From the NCBI GenBank assembly GCA_016213265.1, contig JACRBA010000032.1, positions 1 to 33,649 on the forward strand: a stretch of DNA of 33,649 bases, in the 5' to 3' direction. A program made the position numbers and the translations under genes. Origin of the DNA: Burkholderiales bacterium (lineage in GTDB: Bacteria; Pseudomonadota; Gammaproteobacteria; Burkholderiales; Burkholderiaceae_C). The first letter of the stretch is position 1. Each line of letters begins with the position of its first letter. The notes under the pieces were generated by a model that worked only from the letters and a program-made list of their open reading frames with translations, was not told the DNA's origin and ran no database searches. Below are positions 22,754 through 30,961 of the stretch, piece by piece.

Positions 22754-23536
22754 ATGATTCGTTCGCTTTGGATCTCCAAGACGGGGATGGAAGCCCAGCA
22801 GACCCAGCTGGACCACATCTCCAACAACCTCGCCAACGTGGCCACCAGCGGCTACAAGCGCGCCAGCGCGCAGTTCGAGGACCTGATCTACCAGAACCTG
22901 CGCCAGGCCGGCGCCGCCAGCTCGGACCAGACCGTGCTGCCCGCGGGGCTGCAGGTGGGCCTGGGCACCCGTGCCGTGGCCACCGCGCGCAACTTCACCC
23001 AGGGCAACCTGCAGCAGAGCGGGCGCAACCTCGACGTGGCCATCGAGGGCAATGGCTTCTTCCAGGTGAGCCTGCCGGACGGTGACACCGCCTACACGCG
23101 CGACGGCTCGTTCAAGCTCGACCCCAACGGCCAGCTCGTCACCAACAGCGGCTACCTGGTGCAGCCGGGCATCACCATTCCGGCCAACGCGCTGAGCGTG
23201 ACCATCGCCGCCGACGGCACCGTGACCGCCACCGTGCCCGGCCAGACCGCGCCGCAGAACCTGGGCCAGCTGCAGTTGGCCAGCTTCACCAACCCCGGCG
23301 GCCTGGACCCGCGGGGCGGCAATCTCTTCGGCGAGACCGCCGCCTCGGGCGCGCCCAACGCGGGCAACCCCGGCGCCAACGGCATGGGGGCCCTGCAGCA
23401 GGGCTACCTGGAGACGAGCAACGTGAACGTGGTGGAGGAACTGGTCTCGATGATCCAGACCCAGCGCGCCTACGAGCTCAACTCCAAGGCCATCTCCACC
23501 TCCGACCAGATGCTGCAGCGCCTGGCGCAGCTGTGA
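22754..23536 (+). CDS. flgG: Flagellar distal rod protein FlgG
   Basis: 260 residues, the standard FlgG length, from the ATG at 22754 ([36 protein letters not shown]) with GGGAG eight bases upstream. An in-frame start at 22709 would add 15 atypical residues. It ends [42 protein letters not shown]. FlgG builds the distal rod. It starts the flgGHIJKL run here instead of following flgF, so its transcription cannot come directly from the flgB promoter. Confidence 0.97.
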   Translation: MIRSLWISKTGMEAQQTQLDHISNNLANVATSGYKRASAQFEDLIYQNLRQAGAASSDQTVLPAGLQVGLGTRAVATARNFTQGNLQQSGRNLDVAIEGNGFFQVSLPDGDTAYTRDGSFKLDPNGQLVTNSGYLVQPGITIPANALSVTIAADGTVTATVPGQTAPQNLGQLQLASFTNPGGLDPRGGNLFGETAASGAPNAGNPGANGMGALQQGYLETSNVNVVEELVSMIQTQRAYELNSKAISTSDQMLQRLAQL

Positions 23537-23562
23537 CGCGCCGTCTCTCAGGGCCTTCTGCC

Positions 23563-24309
23563 ATGACCACCCGTTTGCTCTCCCTCCTCGGCGCCGCGGC
23601 GCTGCTGGGCCTGGCCGGCTGCCAGGTGCTGCCCACCCAGGCCACCGTGGACTTTCCCGTGGCCACCGCGCCGGCGCTGCCCGAGGGCGGCCCGGTGCCC
23701 CAGCCGGCCATGCCGCCCGTGGCCACGGCCTACGGATACCCCTACGGCGCGGCGCAGCCCGCGGCCGCACCCACCGGCTCCATCTACCAGCAGGCCACCT
23801 ACCGCCCGCTGTTCGAGGACCACCGCGCACGCATGGTGGGCGACACGCTCACCATCCAGATCGTCGAGAAGATCACCGCCAGCCAGAGCGCCAACAGCAC
23901 GGTGGACAAGAGCGGCGAGCTGAGCGCGGGCATCACCGCGCTGCCGGGCGTGGCTGCGCGCCACCTGGGCGGCGCCAAGGCCTCGGCCGAAAGCGGCAAC
24001 ACCTTCGCCGGCAAGGGCGCCACCAGCTCCACCAACGACTTCACCGGCACCATCACCGCCACGGTGGTGGGTCTGCTGCCCAATGGCCACCTGCTGGTGG
24101 CGGGCGAAAAGCAGATCGGCGTGAACCAGCATGTGGACGTGCTGCGCTTCACCGGCCAGGTCGACCCGCGCTCCATCCAGCCCGGCAACGTGATCCCCAG
24201 CGCCCAGGTGGCCAACGTGCGGGTGGAAAAGCGTGGCCGCGGCGCCATGGCCGACGCCCAGGGAACAGGCTGGCTGGCGCGCTTCTTCTTGAGCCTTTGG
24301 CCGGTGTGA
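23563..24309 (+). CDS. flgH: Flagellar L-ring lipoprotein FlgH
   Basis: 248 residues from the ATG at 23563; a GTG at 23533 overlaps flgG and gives no better signal. The lipobox LAGC places the lipidated Cys at residue 20. A Pro/Ala/Tyr-rich segment (30-80) precedes the conserved SIYQQATYRPLFEDHRARMVGDTLTIQIVEKITASQSA and the C-terminal RFTGQVDPRSIQPGNVIPSAQVANVRVE. FlgH forms the outer-membrane bushing for the rod. A low-complexity insert before the core makes it slightly long. Confidence 0.96.
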   Translation: MTTRLLSLLGAAALLGLAGCQVLPTQATVDFPVATAPALPEGGPVPQPAMPPVATAYGYPYGAAQPAAAPTGSIYQQATYRPLFEDHRARMVGDTLTIQIVEKITASQSANSTVDKSGELSAGITALPGVAARHLGGAKASAESGNTFAGKGATSSTNDFTGTITATVVGLLPNGHLLVAGEKQIGVNQHVDVLRFTGQVDPRSIQPGNVIPSAQVANVRVEKRGRGAMADAQGTGWLARFFLSLWPV

Positions 24310-24332
24310 TCCTGGCCTCCAATGTGTTCACC

Positions 24333-25469
24333 ATGAACAGCATCCCCGACCGCCTGCTGCGCGCCGCGATGGCCCTGGCCATCGTGCTCTCCACGGCCGC
24401 CCTGTGGTGGCCCTGGCCGGCCCAGGCCGCCCAGCGCATCAAGGAAGTGGCGGCCGTGCAGGGCGTGCGGCCCAACCAGCTCATCGGCTATGGCGTGGTG
24501 GTGGGCCTCGATGGCACGGGCGACCAGACCACGCAGACGCCGTTCACGCAGCAGGGCCTCACGTCCATGCTGCAGCAGATGGGCGTGACGGTGCCGCCGG
24601 GCACCAACATGCAGCTGAAGAACATCGCCGCGGTGCTGGTGACGGCGCAGCTGCCGGCGTTCGCGCAGCCCGGGCAGCAGATCGACGTCTCGGTGTCCTC
24701 CATCGGCAACGCCAAGAGCCTGCGCGGCGGCCTGCTGGTGGCCACGCCGCTCAAGGGCGCCGACGGCCAGGTGTACGCCGTGGCCCAGGGCCAGCTCATC
24801 GTGGGCGGCGCGGGCGCGTCGGCCGGTGGCTCCAAGGTGCAGATCAACCACCTCTCGGGCGGCCGCGTGCCGCAGGGCGCCACGGTGGAGCGGGCCGTGC
24901 CCACGCCGCTGCACCAGGGCGACAGCATCCAGCTCGACCTGAACTCGGGCGATTTCGCCACCGCGCGCGCCGTGGCCCAGGCCATCAACGGCGCCAAGGG
25001 CGCGGGCACGGCGCAGGCGCTGGACGGCCGCGTGGTGCGTGTGCGCGTGCCGGCCGAGCCCGATGCGCGCGTGTCCTTCCTGGCCGACATCGAGAACCTG
25101 CCGCTGGAGCTGGCCAGGCCGGCCGCCAAGGTGGTGCTCAATCCGCGCACCGGCTCCATCGTGCTCAACCAGGCGGTGGCGCTGGCGCCCTGCGCGGTGG
25201 CGCACGGCAGCCTGTCGGTCACCATCAGCTCCACCCCGGTGGTCAGCCAGCCCGGCCCGCTGTCGGGTGGGCAGACGGTGGTCAGCGAGAAGGCCGACAT
25301 CCAGGTGGCCTCGCAGGGCGGCTCGCTCATCTCGCTGCCCGCGGGCGCGCAGCTGGCCGATGTGGTGAAGGCGCTCAACAGCCTGGGCGCCACGCCGCAG
25401 GACCTGCTGGCCATCCTCCAGGCCATGAAGTCGGCCGGCGCGCTGCAGGCCGAGATCGAGGTCATCTGA
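24333..25469 (+). CDS. flgI: Flagellar P-ring protein FlgI
   Basis: 378 residues from the ATG at 24333. A GTG at 24306, overlapping the flgH stop, is an alternative that would add nine residues. The signal peptide ends near WPAQAAQ. The core carries RPNQLIGYGVVVGLDGTGDQT, TNMQLKNIAAVLVTAQLPAFAQPGQQIDVSVSSIGNA and the C-terminal ALNSLGATPQDLLAILQAMKSAGALQAEIEVI. FlgI makes the periplasmic P ring with the help of FlgA. Confidence 0.97.
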   Translation: MNSIPDRLLRAAMALAIVLSTAALWWPWPAQAAQRIKEVAAVQGVRPNQLIGYGVVVGLDGTGDQTTQTPFTQQGLTSMLQQMGVTVPPGTNMQLKNIAAVLVTAQLPAFAQPGQQIDVSVSSIGNAKSLRGGLLVATPLKGADGQVYAVAQGQLIVGGAGASAGGSKVQINHLSGGRVPQGATVERAVPTPLHQGDSIQLDLNSGDFATARAVAQAINGAKGAGTAQALDGRVVRVRVPAEPDARVSFLADIENLPLELARPAAKVVLNPRTGSIVLNQAVALAPCAVAHGSLSVTISSTPVVSQPGPLSGGQTVVSEKADIQVASQGGSLISLPAGAQLADVVKALNSLGATPQDLLAILQAMKSAGALQAEIEVI

Positions 25470-25491
25470 GCGCACCCGCACGGAGCCGCCC

Positions 25492-26376
25492 ATGAGCACG
25501 CCCTTCAACCCCGCCCAGCTGTCGCGCACCAGCTATGGCGACGCGCGCGGCATGGAGTCGCTGAAGACGGCCGCCGCCAAGGACCCGAAGGCGGCCGTGC
25601 GTGAGGCGGCCAAGCAGTTCGAGTCGCTGTTCCTGCAGCAGCTGCTCAAGACCATGCGCGAGTCGGCGCAATCCAGCGGCATGCTCGAGAACGAGGGCAC
25701 CAAGCTCGGCTCCGAGATGCTGGACACGCAGTGGGCCGGCAAGCTCTCGGGCCAGCCCGGCGGCCTGTCGGACATGATCGCGCGCCAGCTCGAGCGCCAG
25801 ATGGGCATGGCCCCCGGCCCCATCCCGCGGCAGGACAGCGCCAACCGCAGCGCCCCGGCCAACCCGCTCAAGCCGCAGGCGTCGGCGGGCGTGCCGCGCG
25901 GCTCCGCACTGGGCTTCGTCTCGCAGCACCAGGCCGCGGCCGAGGCCGCCGAGCAGCGCACCGGCATCCCGAGCGAGTTCATGATCGCCCAGGCCGCACA
26001 CGAGACGGGCTGGGGCAAGAAGGAGATCCGCCACGCCGACGGCTCGCCCGCGTACAACCTCTTCGGCATCAAGGCCGGCGCCAACTGGAACGGCCCCACC
26101 GCCGAGGTGATGACCACCGAGTACGTGGGCGGCGTGGCGCGCAAGGTGGTGCAGAAGTTCCGTGCCTACTCGAGCTACGCCGAGAGCTTCGCCGACTACG
26201 CCAACCTCATGAAGAGCAGCCCGCGCTACGCCAACGTGGTGAAGTCGGGCGACAACGCGCACCAGTTCGCCCATGGCCTGCAGCGCGCGGGCTACGCCAC
26301 CGACCCGGCCTACGCGGACAAGCTGTCCAAGGTCATCAACACCACGCTGCGCCTGCAGCGCAGCCTGACGGCCTGA
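25492..26376 (+). CDS. flgJ: Flagellar rod-cap peptidoglycan hydrolase FlgJ
   Basis: 294 residues and bifunctional. The N-terminal rod-cap domain (about 35-105) has AAKQFESLFLQQLLKTMRES and the C-terminal glucosaminidase domain (about 140-290) has PSEFMIAQAAHETGWGKKEI with catalytic Glu171, then YNLFGIKAG. It opens the peptidoglycan so the rod can pass and caps the growing rod. The linker (105-138) is Pro/Ser-rich. It starts 22 bases after flgI. Confidence 0.97.
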   Translation: MSTPFNPAQLSRTSYGDARGMESLKTAAAKDPKAAVREAAKQFESLFLQQLLKTMRESAQSSGMLENEGTKLGSEMLDTQWAGKLSGQPGGLSDMIARQLERQMGMAPGPIPRQDSANRSAPANPLKPQASAGVPRGSALGFVSQHQAAAEAAEQRTGIPSEFMIAQAAHETGWGKKEIRHADGSPAYNLFGIKAGANWNGPTAEVMTTEYVGGVARKVVQKFRAYSSYAESFADYANLMKSSPRYANVVKSGDNAHQFAHGLQRAGYATDPAYADKLSKVINTTLRLQRSLTA

Positions 26377-26412
26377 CGGGCCGCCGGCGCACCGCACTGA
26401 CGAGGAACCCCG

Positions 26413-28386
26413 ATGTCCGGCAGCCTGATGTCCATCGGCATGCGCGCGATGTTCGCGAACTCCGCGCAGCTCAACACCACCGGCCACAACATCGCCAACG
26501 CCAACGTCCAGGGCTACTCGCGCCAGGACGTGGTGCTGTCCACGGCGCAGGGCCAGTTCACCGGGGCGGGCTTCTTCGGCAAGGGCGTGAACGTGGTGGA
26601 CGTGCGCCGCGTGCACGACGAGTTCCTCACCATGCAGGCCCGTGCGGCGCGTGCGCTGGCGTCCAGCGACGCCGCCCGGCTCAACCAGCTCAGCGGCCTG
26701 GAAGAGGTGTTCCCGCCGGGCGAACAGGGGCTGGGCTACGCCATGGGCGACTTCTTCGCCGCCATGGTGGACCTGGGCAACTCCCCGGCCGACACCTCGG
26801 CGCGGCAGGCGGTGCTCTCGCGCGCGTCGGACGTGGCCAATCGCTTCACCTACGCGTCCAACCGCCTGGACGTGCTCGCCGCGGGCGTGCGCGACGACAT
26901 GGACAACGCGGCCAAGGCCATCACCTCGCTGGCGCAGCAGGTGGCCGACCTCAACGACCGCATCGCCGGCCTGCGTGGGCTGGAGCAGTCGCCCAACGAC
27001 CTGCTGGACCAGCGCGACAGCCTGATCGCCCAGATCGGTGAGTACGCCGGTGTCACCACGGTGAACGACGAGGGCGCCGGCACCGTCAACCTGTTCATCG
27101 GCGGCCAGCCGCTGGTGGTGGGCGCGCGCTCGTACTCGGTCGAGGCGCGGCCCGACCCGGTGGATGCCTCGCGCTCGGCGTTGTACCTGGGCGGTGACAG
27201 CGGGGCCTCCATGCTGCGCGAGAGCGCGCTCACCGGCGGCTCGCTGGCCGGCTTGATGCGCTTCCAGAACAAGGACCTGGTGGACGCGCGCAACCAGCTG
27301 GGCCAGATGGCCATGGCCTTCGCCACCCAGGTGAACGAGGCGCAGCAGCTGGGCCTGGATCTCAACGAGCAGGCGGGCGGGCCGCTGTTCGCCGTGGGCC
27401 AGCCGCAGGTGCTGCCCAACGGGGCCAACCGGCGTGACGCCAGCAACGCGTTCATCGCCAGCGTCGGCATGTCCATCACCGACGCCACCGTGCTGCAGGC
27501 CAGCGACTACGAGCTGCGCGCCGACCCCGACAACCTCGGCGCCTACCTCATGACCCGCCTGTCCGACGGGGCCGACGTGGCACTCAGCGACACCGACGGC
27601 GACGGCGTGTGGAACACCGACCCCGACCAGGGCTTCACCGTCACCATCGGCACGCCCGCACCTGCCGCGGGCGAGAGCTTCCTGCTGCGCCCGGTGGCCA
27701 ACGCCGCGGGCGGCATGCGCCGCGTGCTCGACGACCCGGACGGCATTGCGGCCGCGTCGCCCTTCCAGGCGGCCACGGGCGCGTCCAACACCGGAACCGC
27801 CACCGTGGACATGCTGCGCATGACGGGCGGCGCCTCCGACCGGGCGCTGTCGACCGACATCACCTTTGGCGCCCCGGCGGCCGACGGCAGCGTGCCCTAC
27901 AGCTGGACGCTGAGCGACGGCTCCACCGGCACCGGCACCTGGCGCGCCGGCGAGCCGATCGAGATCAATGGCTACGCGCTCTCGCTCAACGGCGTGCCGG
28001 CCGACGGCGACACCGTGTCCGTCGCGCCCACGCTGCATGCGGACACCGACAACGGCAATGCCCTGGCCATGTCGCGCCTGGCCGACGAGCGCATGGTGGG
28101 CCGCACGCCCGGCGCCGGCGGCTCCACCGGCGGCGCCACCGTGACCGACGCGTACGCCGACCTCATGGCCGACGTGGGCGTGCGCGTGCAGAGCGCGCGC
28201 TCGGCCAGCAGCATCTCGCAGGCCGGCCTCACCCAGGCCGACAACGCGGTGCTCGACAAGTCCGGCGTCAACCTCGACGAAGAGGCCGCCCGGCTGATCC
28301 AGTTCCAGCAGGGCTACCAGGCAGCGGCCAAGGTGCTGCAGGTGGCCCAGTCGATCTTCGACACCATGATCCAGCTCAGCCGCTGA
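26413..28386 (+). CDS. flgK: Flagellar hook-associated protein 1 FlgK
   Basis: 657 residues. The N-terminal D0/D1 motif is MSGSLMSIGMRAMFANSAQLNTTGHNIANANVQGYSRQDV and the C-terminal motif is KSGVNLDEEAARLIQFQQGYQAAAKVLQVAQSIFDTMIQL. The middle has acidic, Asp/Gly-rich stretches such as ALSDTDGDGVWNTDPDQGF. FlgK joins hook to filament and is a FlgN client. GAGGAA precedes the ATG. It is longer than the enterobacterial protein (about 547) because of the middle domain, which is common in betaproteobacteria. Confidence 0.97.
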   Translation: MSGSLMSIGMRAMFANSAQLNTTGHNIANANVQGYSRQDVVLSTAQGQFTGAGFFGKGVNVVDVRRVHDEFLTMQARAARALASSDAARLNQLSGLEEVFPPGEQGLGYAMGDFFAAMVDLGNSPADTSARQAVLSRASDVANRFTYASNRLDVLAAGVRDDMDNAAKAITSLAQQVADLNDRIAGLRGLEQSPNDLLDQRDSLIAQIGEYAGVTTVNDEGAGTVNLFIGGQPLVVGARSYSVEARPDPVDASRSALYLGGDSGASMLRESALTGGSLAGLMRFQNKDLVDARNQLGQMAMAFATQVNEAQQLGLDLNEQAGGPLFAVGQPQVLPNGANRRDASNAFIASVGMSITDATVLQASDYELRADPDNLGAYLMTRLSDGADVALSDTDGDGVWNTDPDQGFTVTIGTPAPAAGESFLLRPVANAAGGMRRVLDDPDGIAAASPFQAATGASNTGTATVDMLRMTGGASDRALSTDITFGAPAADGSVPYSWTLSDGSTGTGTWRAGEPIEINGYALSLNGVPADGDTVSVAPTLHADTDNGNALAMSRLADERMVGRTPGAGGSTGGATVTDAYADLMADVGVRVQSARSASSISQAGLTQADNAVLDKSGVNLDEEAARLIQFQQGYQAAAKVLQVAQSIFDTMIQLSR

Positions 28387-28418
28387 CGGCCGGGCGACGC
28401 TGACCCGAGGACCCTGAC

Positions 28419-29639
28419 ATGCGCACCACCACCATGAACAGCTGGGCGGCCGCCGTGGCCAACCTGCAGCGCCGGCAGACCGAGATGAACGATGCGCAGG
28501 AGCGCCTGACCAGCGGCCTGCGCGTGATGCGCGCCAGCGACGACCCCACGGCCGCCGCGCGGGCCGAGCGCGCCCGCGCGCTGATGCAGCGCGCCGAATC
28601 GACCGAGCGCGCCGTGGATGCCAGCCGCAATGCGATGACGCTGACCGAGTCCGCGCTGGCAGACGCGGGCGAGCTGCTGCAGCAGGCGCGCGAGCTGGTG
28701 GTGGCCGCGGGCAACGCGAGCTACACCGAGGCCGAGCGCCAGGACGTGGCCAACCAGCTGGCCGAGATCCGCAAGCAGCTGATGGGCGTGGCCAACCGCA
28801 GCAACGGCGCGGGGGGGTACGTGTTCTCCGGCCAGGGGTCGGCCGTGCCGCCCTTCCTCGACGGCGGCGCAGGCGTCACCTACATGGGCGCGGGCGGCAC
28901 GGTGCGCGTGGCCTCCGAGGAGCCGCTGCCCCTCACGCTCAACGGCGGCGAGGTGTGGATGTCGGCGCCCACCGGCAACGGGCAGTTCGAGACGCAGGTG
29001 CGCAGCCCCAACAGCGGCGGTGCCTGGATCGACGCCGGCCGGGTGACCGACCCCTCGGCACTCACCGGGGCCGGCTACGCCATCACCTTCAGCGTGAGCG
29101 GCGGCGTCACCACCTACAGCGTCACCCGCGACGACGGCGTGACCACCGACGCGGACGGCAACCCGCTGCCCAGCGGCGCGCCGTTCACCGCCGGGCAGGC
29201 CATCGAGCTGGACGGCATGGCGGTCATCGTCAGCGGCGCGCCCGCCGACGGCGACACCTTCGGCATGGTGGATTCCGAACCCACGCTGGACGTGTTCGGC
29301 GTGCTCGACGACCTCGTGGCGCAGTTCTCCGACCCCGCCCTGACCAGCGCGCAGGTCAGCCAGACGGTGCAGATGGGGCTGCGCGATCTCGACCGCCTCA
29401 CCGACCACCTGCAAGGCGCCCGCAGCATGACCGGCGAGGTGCTCAACCGCATCGAGGGCATCCAGGGCCGGCTCGACGACATGAAGCTGTACGGCGAGAA
29501 CACCCGCTCCGATGCCGAAGACCTGGACATGATCCAGGCGATCTCCGATTTCGAGAACAAGCAGACAGGCTACCAGGCGGCGCTGGCCACATACTCCACG
29601 GTGCAGCGCATGTCCCTGTTCGACTACATCAAGACCTGA
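28419..29639 (+). CDS. flgL: Flagellar hook-associated protein 3 FlgL
   Basis: 406 residues. It begins MRTTTMNSWAAAVANLQRRQTEMNDAQERLTSGLRVMRASDDPTAAARAERARA, a FlgL/flagellin-type coiled N-terminus, and ends AISDFENKQTGYQAALATYSTVQRMSLFDYIKT. FlgL is the second junction protein between hook and filament. A run of seven G at 28811-28817 lies in the coding sequence near residue 132 (NGAGGYVFSG). It starts 32 bases after flgK and is followed after 8 bases by the HDOD gene. Confidence 0.96.
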   Translation: MRTTTMNSWAAAVANLQRRQTEMNDAQERLTSGLRVMRASDDPTAAARAERARALMQRAESTERAVDASRNAMTLTESALADAGELLQQARELVVAAGNASYTEAERQDVANQLAEIRKQLMGVANRSNGAGGYVFSGQGSAVPPFLDGGAGVTYMGAGGTVRVASEEPLPLTLNGGEVWMSAPTGNGQFETQVRSPNSGGAWIDAGRVTDPSALTGAGYAITFSVSGGVTTYSVTRDDGVTTDADGNPLPSGAPFTAGQAIELDGMAVIVSGAPADGDTFGMVDSEPTLDVFGVLDDLVAQFSDPALTSAQVSQTVQMGLRDLDRLTDHLQGARSMTGEVLNRIEGIQGRLDDMKLYGENTRSDAEDLDMIQAISDFENKQTGYQAALATYSTVQRMSLFDYIKT

Positions 29640-29647
29640 CCACACGC

Positions 29648-30841
29648 ATGAGTGCCATCCTCGACCACCTCATCCTCGGCTGCGGCGCGATGTTCGACGC
29701 GCACCGCGCGCCGGCCACCGCGCGCCTGACGGTGCACCCTGCCGGCGACGACGCGCCGGTGGACCCGGCCGGCCTGCTCGATGCCCTGGCCGAGGTGTGG
29801 CCGGCCGACTCCGGCCCCATGTCGCTCAACCTCACCAGCGAGCCGTGGCTGTCGGCGCTGATGGACGCCGAGCTGCCCGGCCACCTGATGGTGGAAGTGC
29901 CCGCCTTCCTGGCGGGCGAGCCGGCCTGGGCCGAGCGCATCCGCCAGCGCGCGGGGCAGGGCGCCGGGCTGGTGCTCAAGGGCCGGCCGTTGTCGCCGCT
30001 GGCGCCGGAGGTGATGGCCTGCTTCAAGCTGGCCATCGTCGACCGGACGGACGACCGCCGCACCGGGGCCGCGCCGGCCGCCGGCGCGCCGCGCACCTTG
30101 CCCTTCGTGCAATCGGGCAATGCCACACCCGCCGAGGCGGCCGACAGTTTCAAGCGCGGCGCGCAGGCCGTGCTGGGCTGGCCGCTGGGCGAGGCGCCGG
30201 ACGGCAGCAAGCCCAAGAAGGGGGTGCCCGGCAGCGTGGCCGTGGTGATGGACCTGATCCAGCGCGTGGACCGCGAGGAGCCCGCCCCCAAGCTCGAAGC
30301 GGTGCTGCGCGGCGACCCGTCGCTCGCCTTCCGCCTGATGCGCTACATCAACTCGCCGGGTTTCGGCCTGTCGGTGGAGATCAACTCCTTCTCGCACGCG
30401 CTGATGATGCTGGGCTACAGCCGCCTCAAGCGCTGGCTGGCGCTGCTGATGACCAGCGCGGTGGACGACCCCGACCTCAAGCCGCTCATGTTCCTGGCGG
30501 TGCGCCGCGGGCTGCTGATGGAAGAGCTGGCCAAGCAGCACGGCGACGACACCACGCGCAACGAGGTGTTCCTGTGCGGCGTGTTCTCGCTGCTCGACCG
30601 CATGCTGGGCCAGACCTTCGGCCAGCTGTTCGGCTCGCTGCCGGTGCCCGACCGCGTGGCCCAGGCCCTGGTGCAGGGAGACGGCCCCTACCTGCCCTAC
30701 CTCGAGCTGGCCCAGGCCGTGGAGATGGAATCGCCCATCGACATCCGCGAGCGCACCGAGGTGCTGCTGGCCACGCCGGGCGAGGTGAACCGCGCCGCGC
30801 TGCGCGCGATGGCCACCGCGCGCCAATTGCGCGCGGATTGA
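29648..30841 (+). CDS. Degenerate-EAL / HDOD domain signalling protein
   Basis: 397 residues. The N-terminal part (about 1-140) resembles a decayed EAL domain (MSLNLTSEPWLSALMDAELPGHLMVEVPAF) that lacks the catalytic E-x-L, as in YuxH-type proteins, so no c-di-GMP hydrolysis is expected. The HDOD domain (about 200-380) reads VMDLIQRVDREEPAPKLEAVLRGDPSLAFRLMRYINSPGFGLSVEINSFSHALMMLGYSRLKRWLALL. HDOD proteins lack the HD catalytic pair and act in protein-protein signalling, with reported motility links in other proteobacteria. It begins 8 bases after flgL, so it is probably transcribed with flagellar genes. Confidence 0.85.
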   Translation: MSAILDHLILGCGAMFDAHRAPATARLTVHPAGDDAPVDPAGLLDALAEVWPADSGPMSLNLTSEPWLSALMDAELPGHLMVEVPAFLAGEPAWAERIRQRAGQGAGLVLKGRPLSPLAPEVMACFKLAIVDRTDDRRTGAAPAAGAPRTLPFVQSGNATPAEAADSFKRGAQAVLGWPLGEAPDGSKPKKGVPGSVAVVMDLIQRVDREEPAPKLEAVLRGDPSLAFRLMRYINSPGFGLSVEINSFSHALMMLGYSRLKRWLALLMTSAVDDPDLKPLMFLAVRRGLLMEELAKQHGDDTTRNEVFLCGVFSLLDRMLGQTFGQLFGSLPVPDRVAQALVQGDGPYLPYLELAQAVEMESPIDIRERTEVLLATPGEVNRAALRAMATARQLRAD

Positions 30842-30868
30842 TGTCCCCGCGCCAACTGCCCGCGGATT
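30819..30868 (+). repeat. Imperfect tandem duplication at the HDOD gene 3' end
   Basis: A 21-base unit at 30819-30839 recurs at 30848-30868 with two mismatches, period 29. The first copy encodes the end of the HDOD protein (RQLRAD and stop). The second lies just after the stop. The second copy could encode RQLPAD in another frame from an ATG at 30841 overlapping the stop, but no supported gene follows in that frame. Confidence 0.7.
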
Positions 30869-30961
30869 TATTCACGCCCGGCGCCCCCCGGCGCCGCCCC
30901 GGCTGTCATCCGCCGGCCGGAGGTGACCCTTACACTCGTTCGGTTCATCTCCACGCCGCCC

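Noticed and set aside
25462..28038. A very long open frame (858 codons) on the minus strand opposite flgJ and flgK
   Set aside because: It is low-complexity His/Arg/Gly/Ala sequence with no domain, typical of an antisense frame in GC-rich coding DNA; flgJ and flgK on the plus strand are certain.
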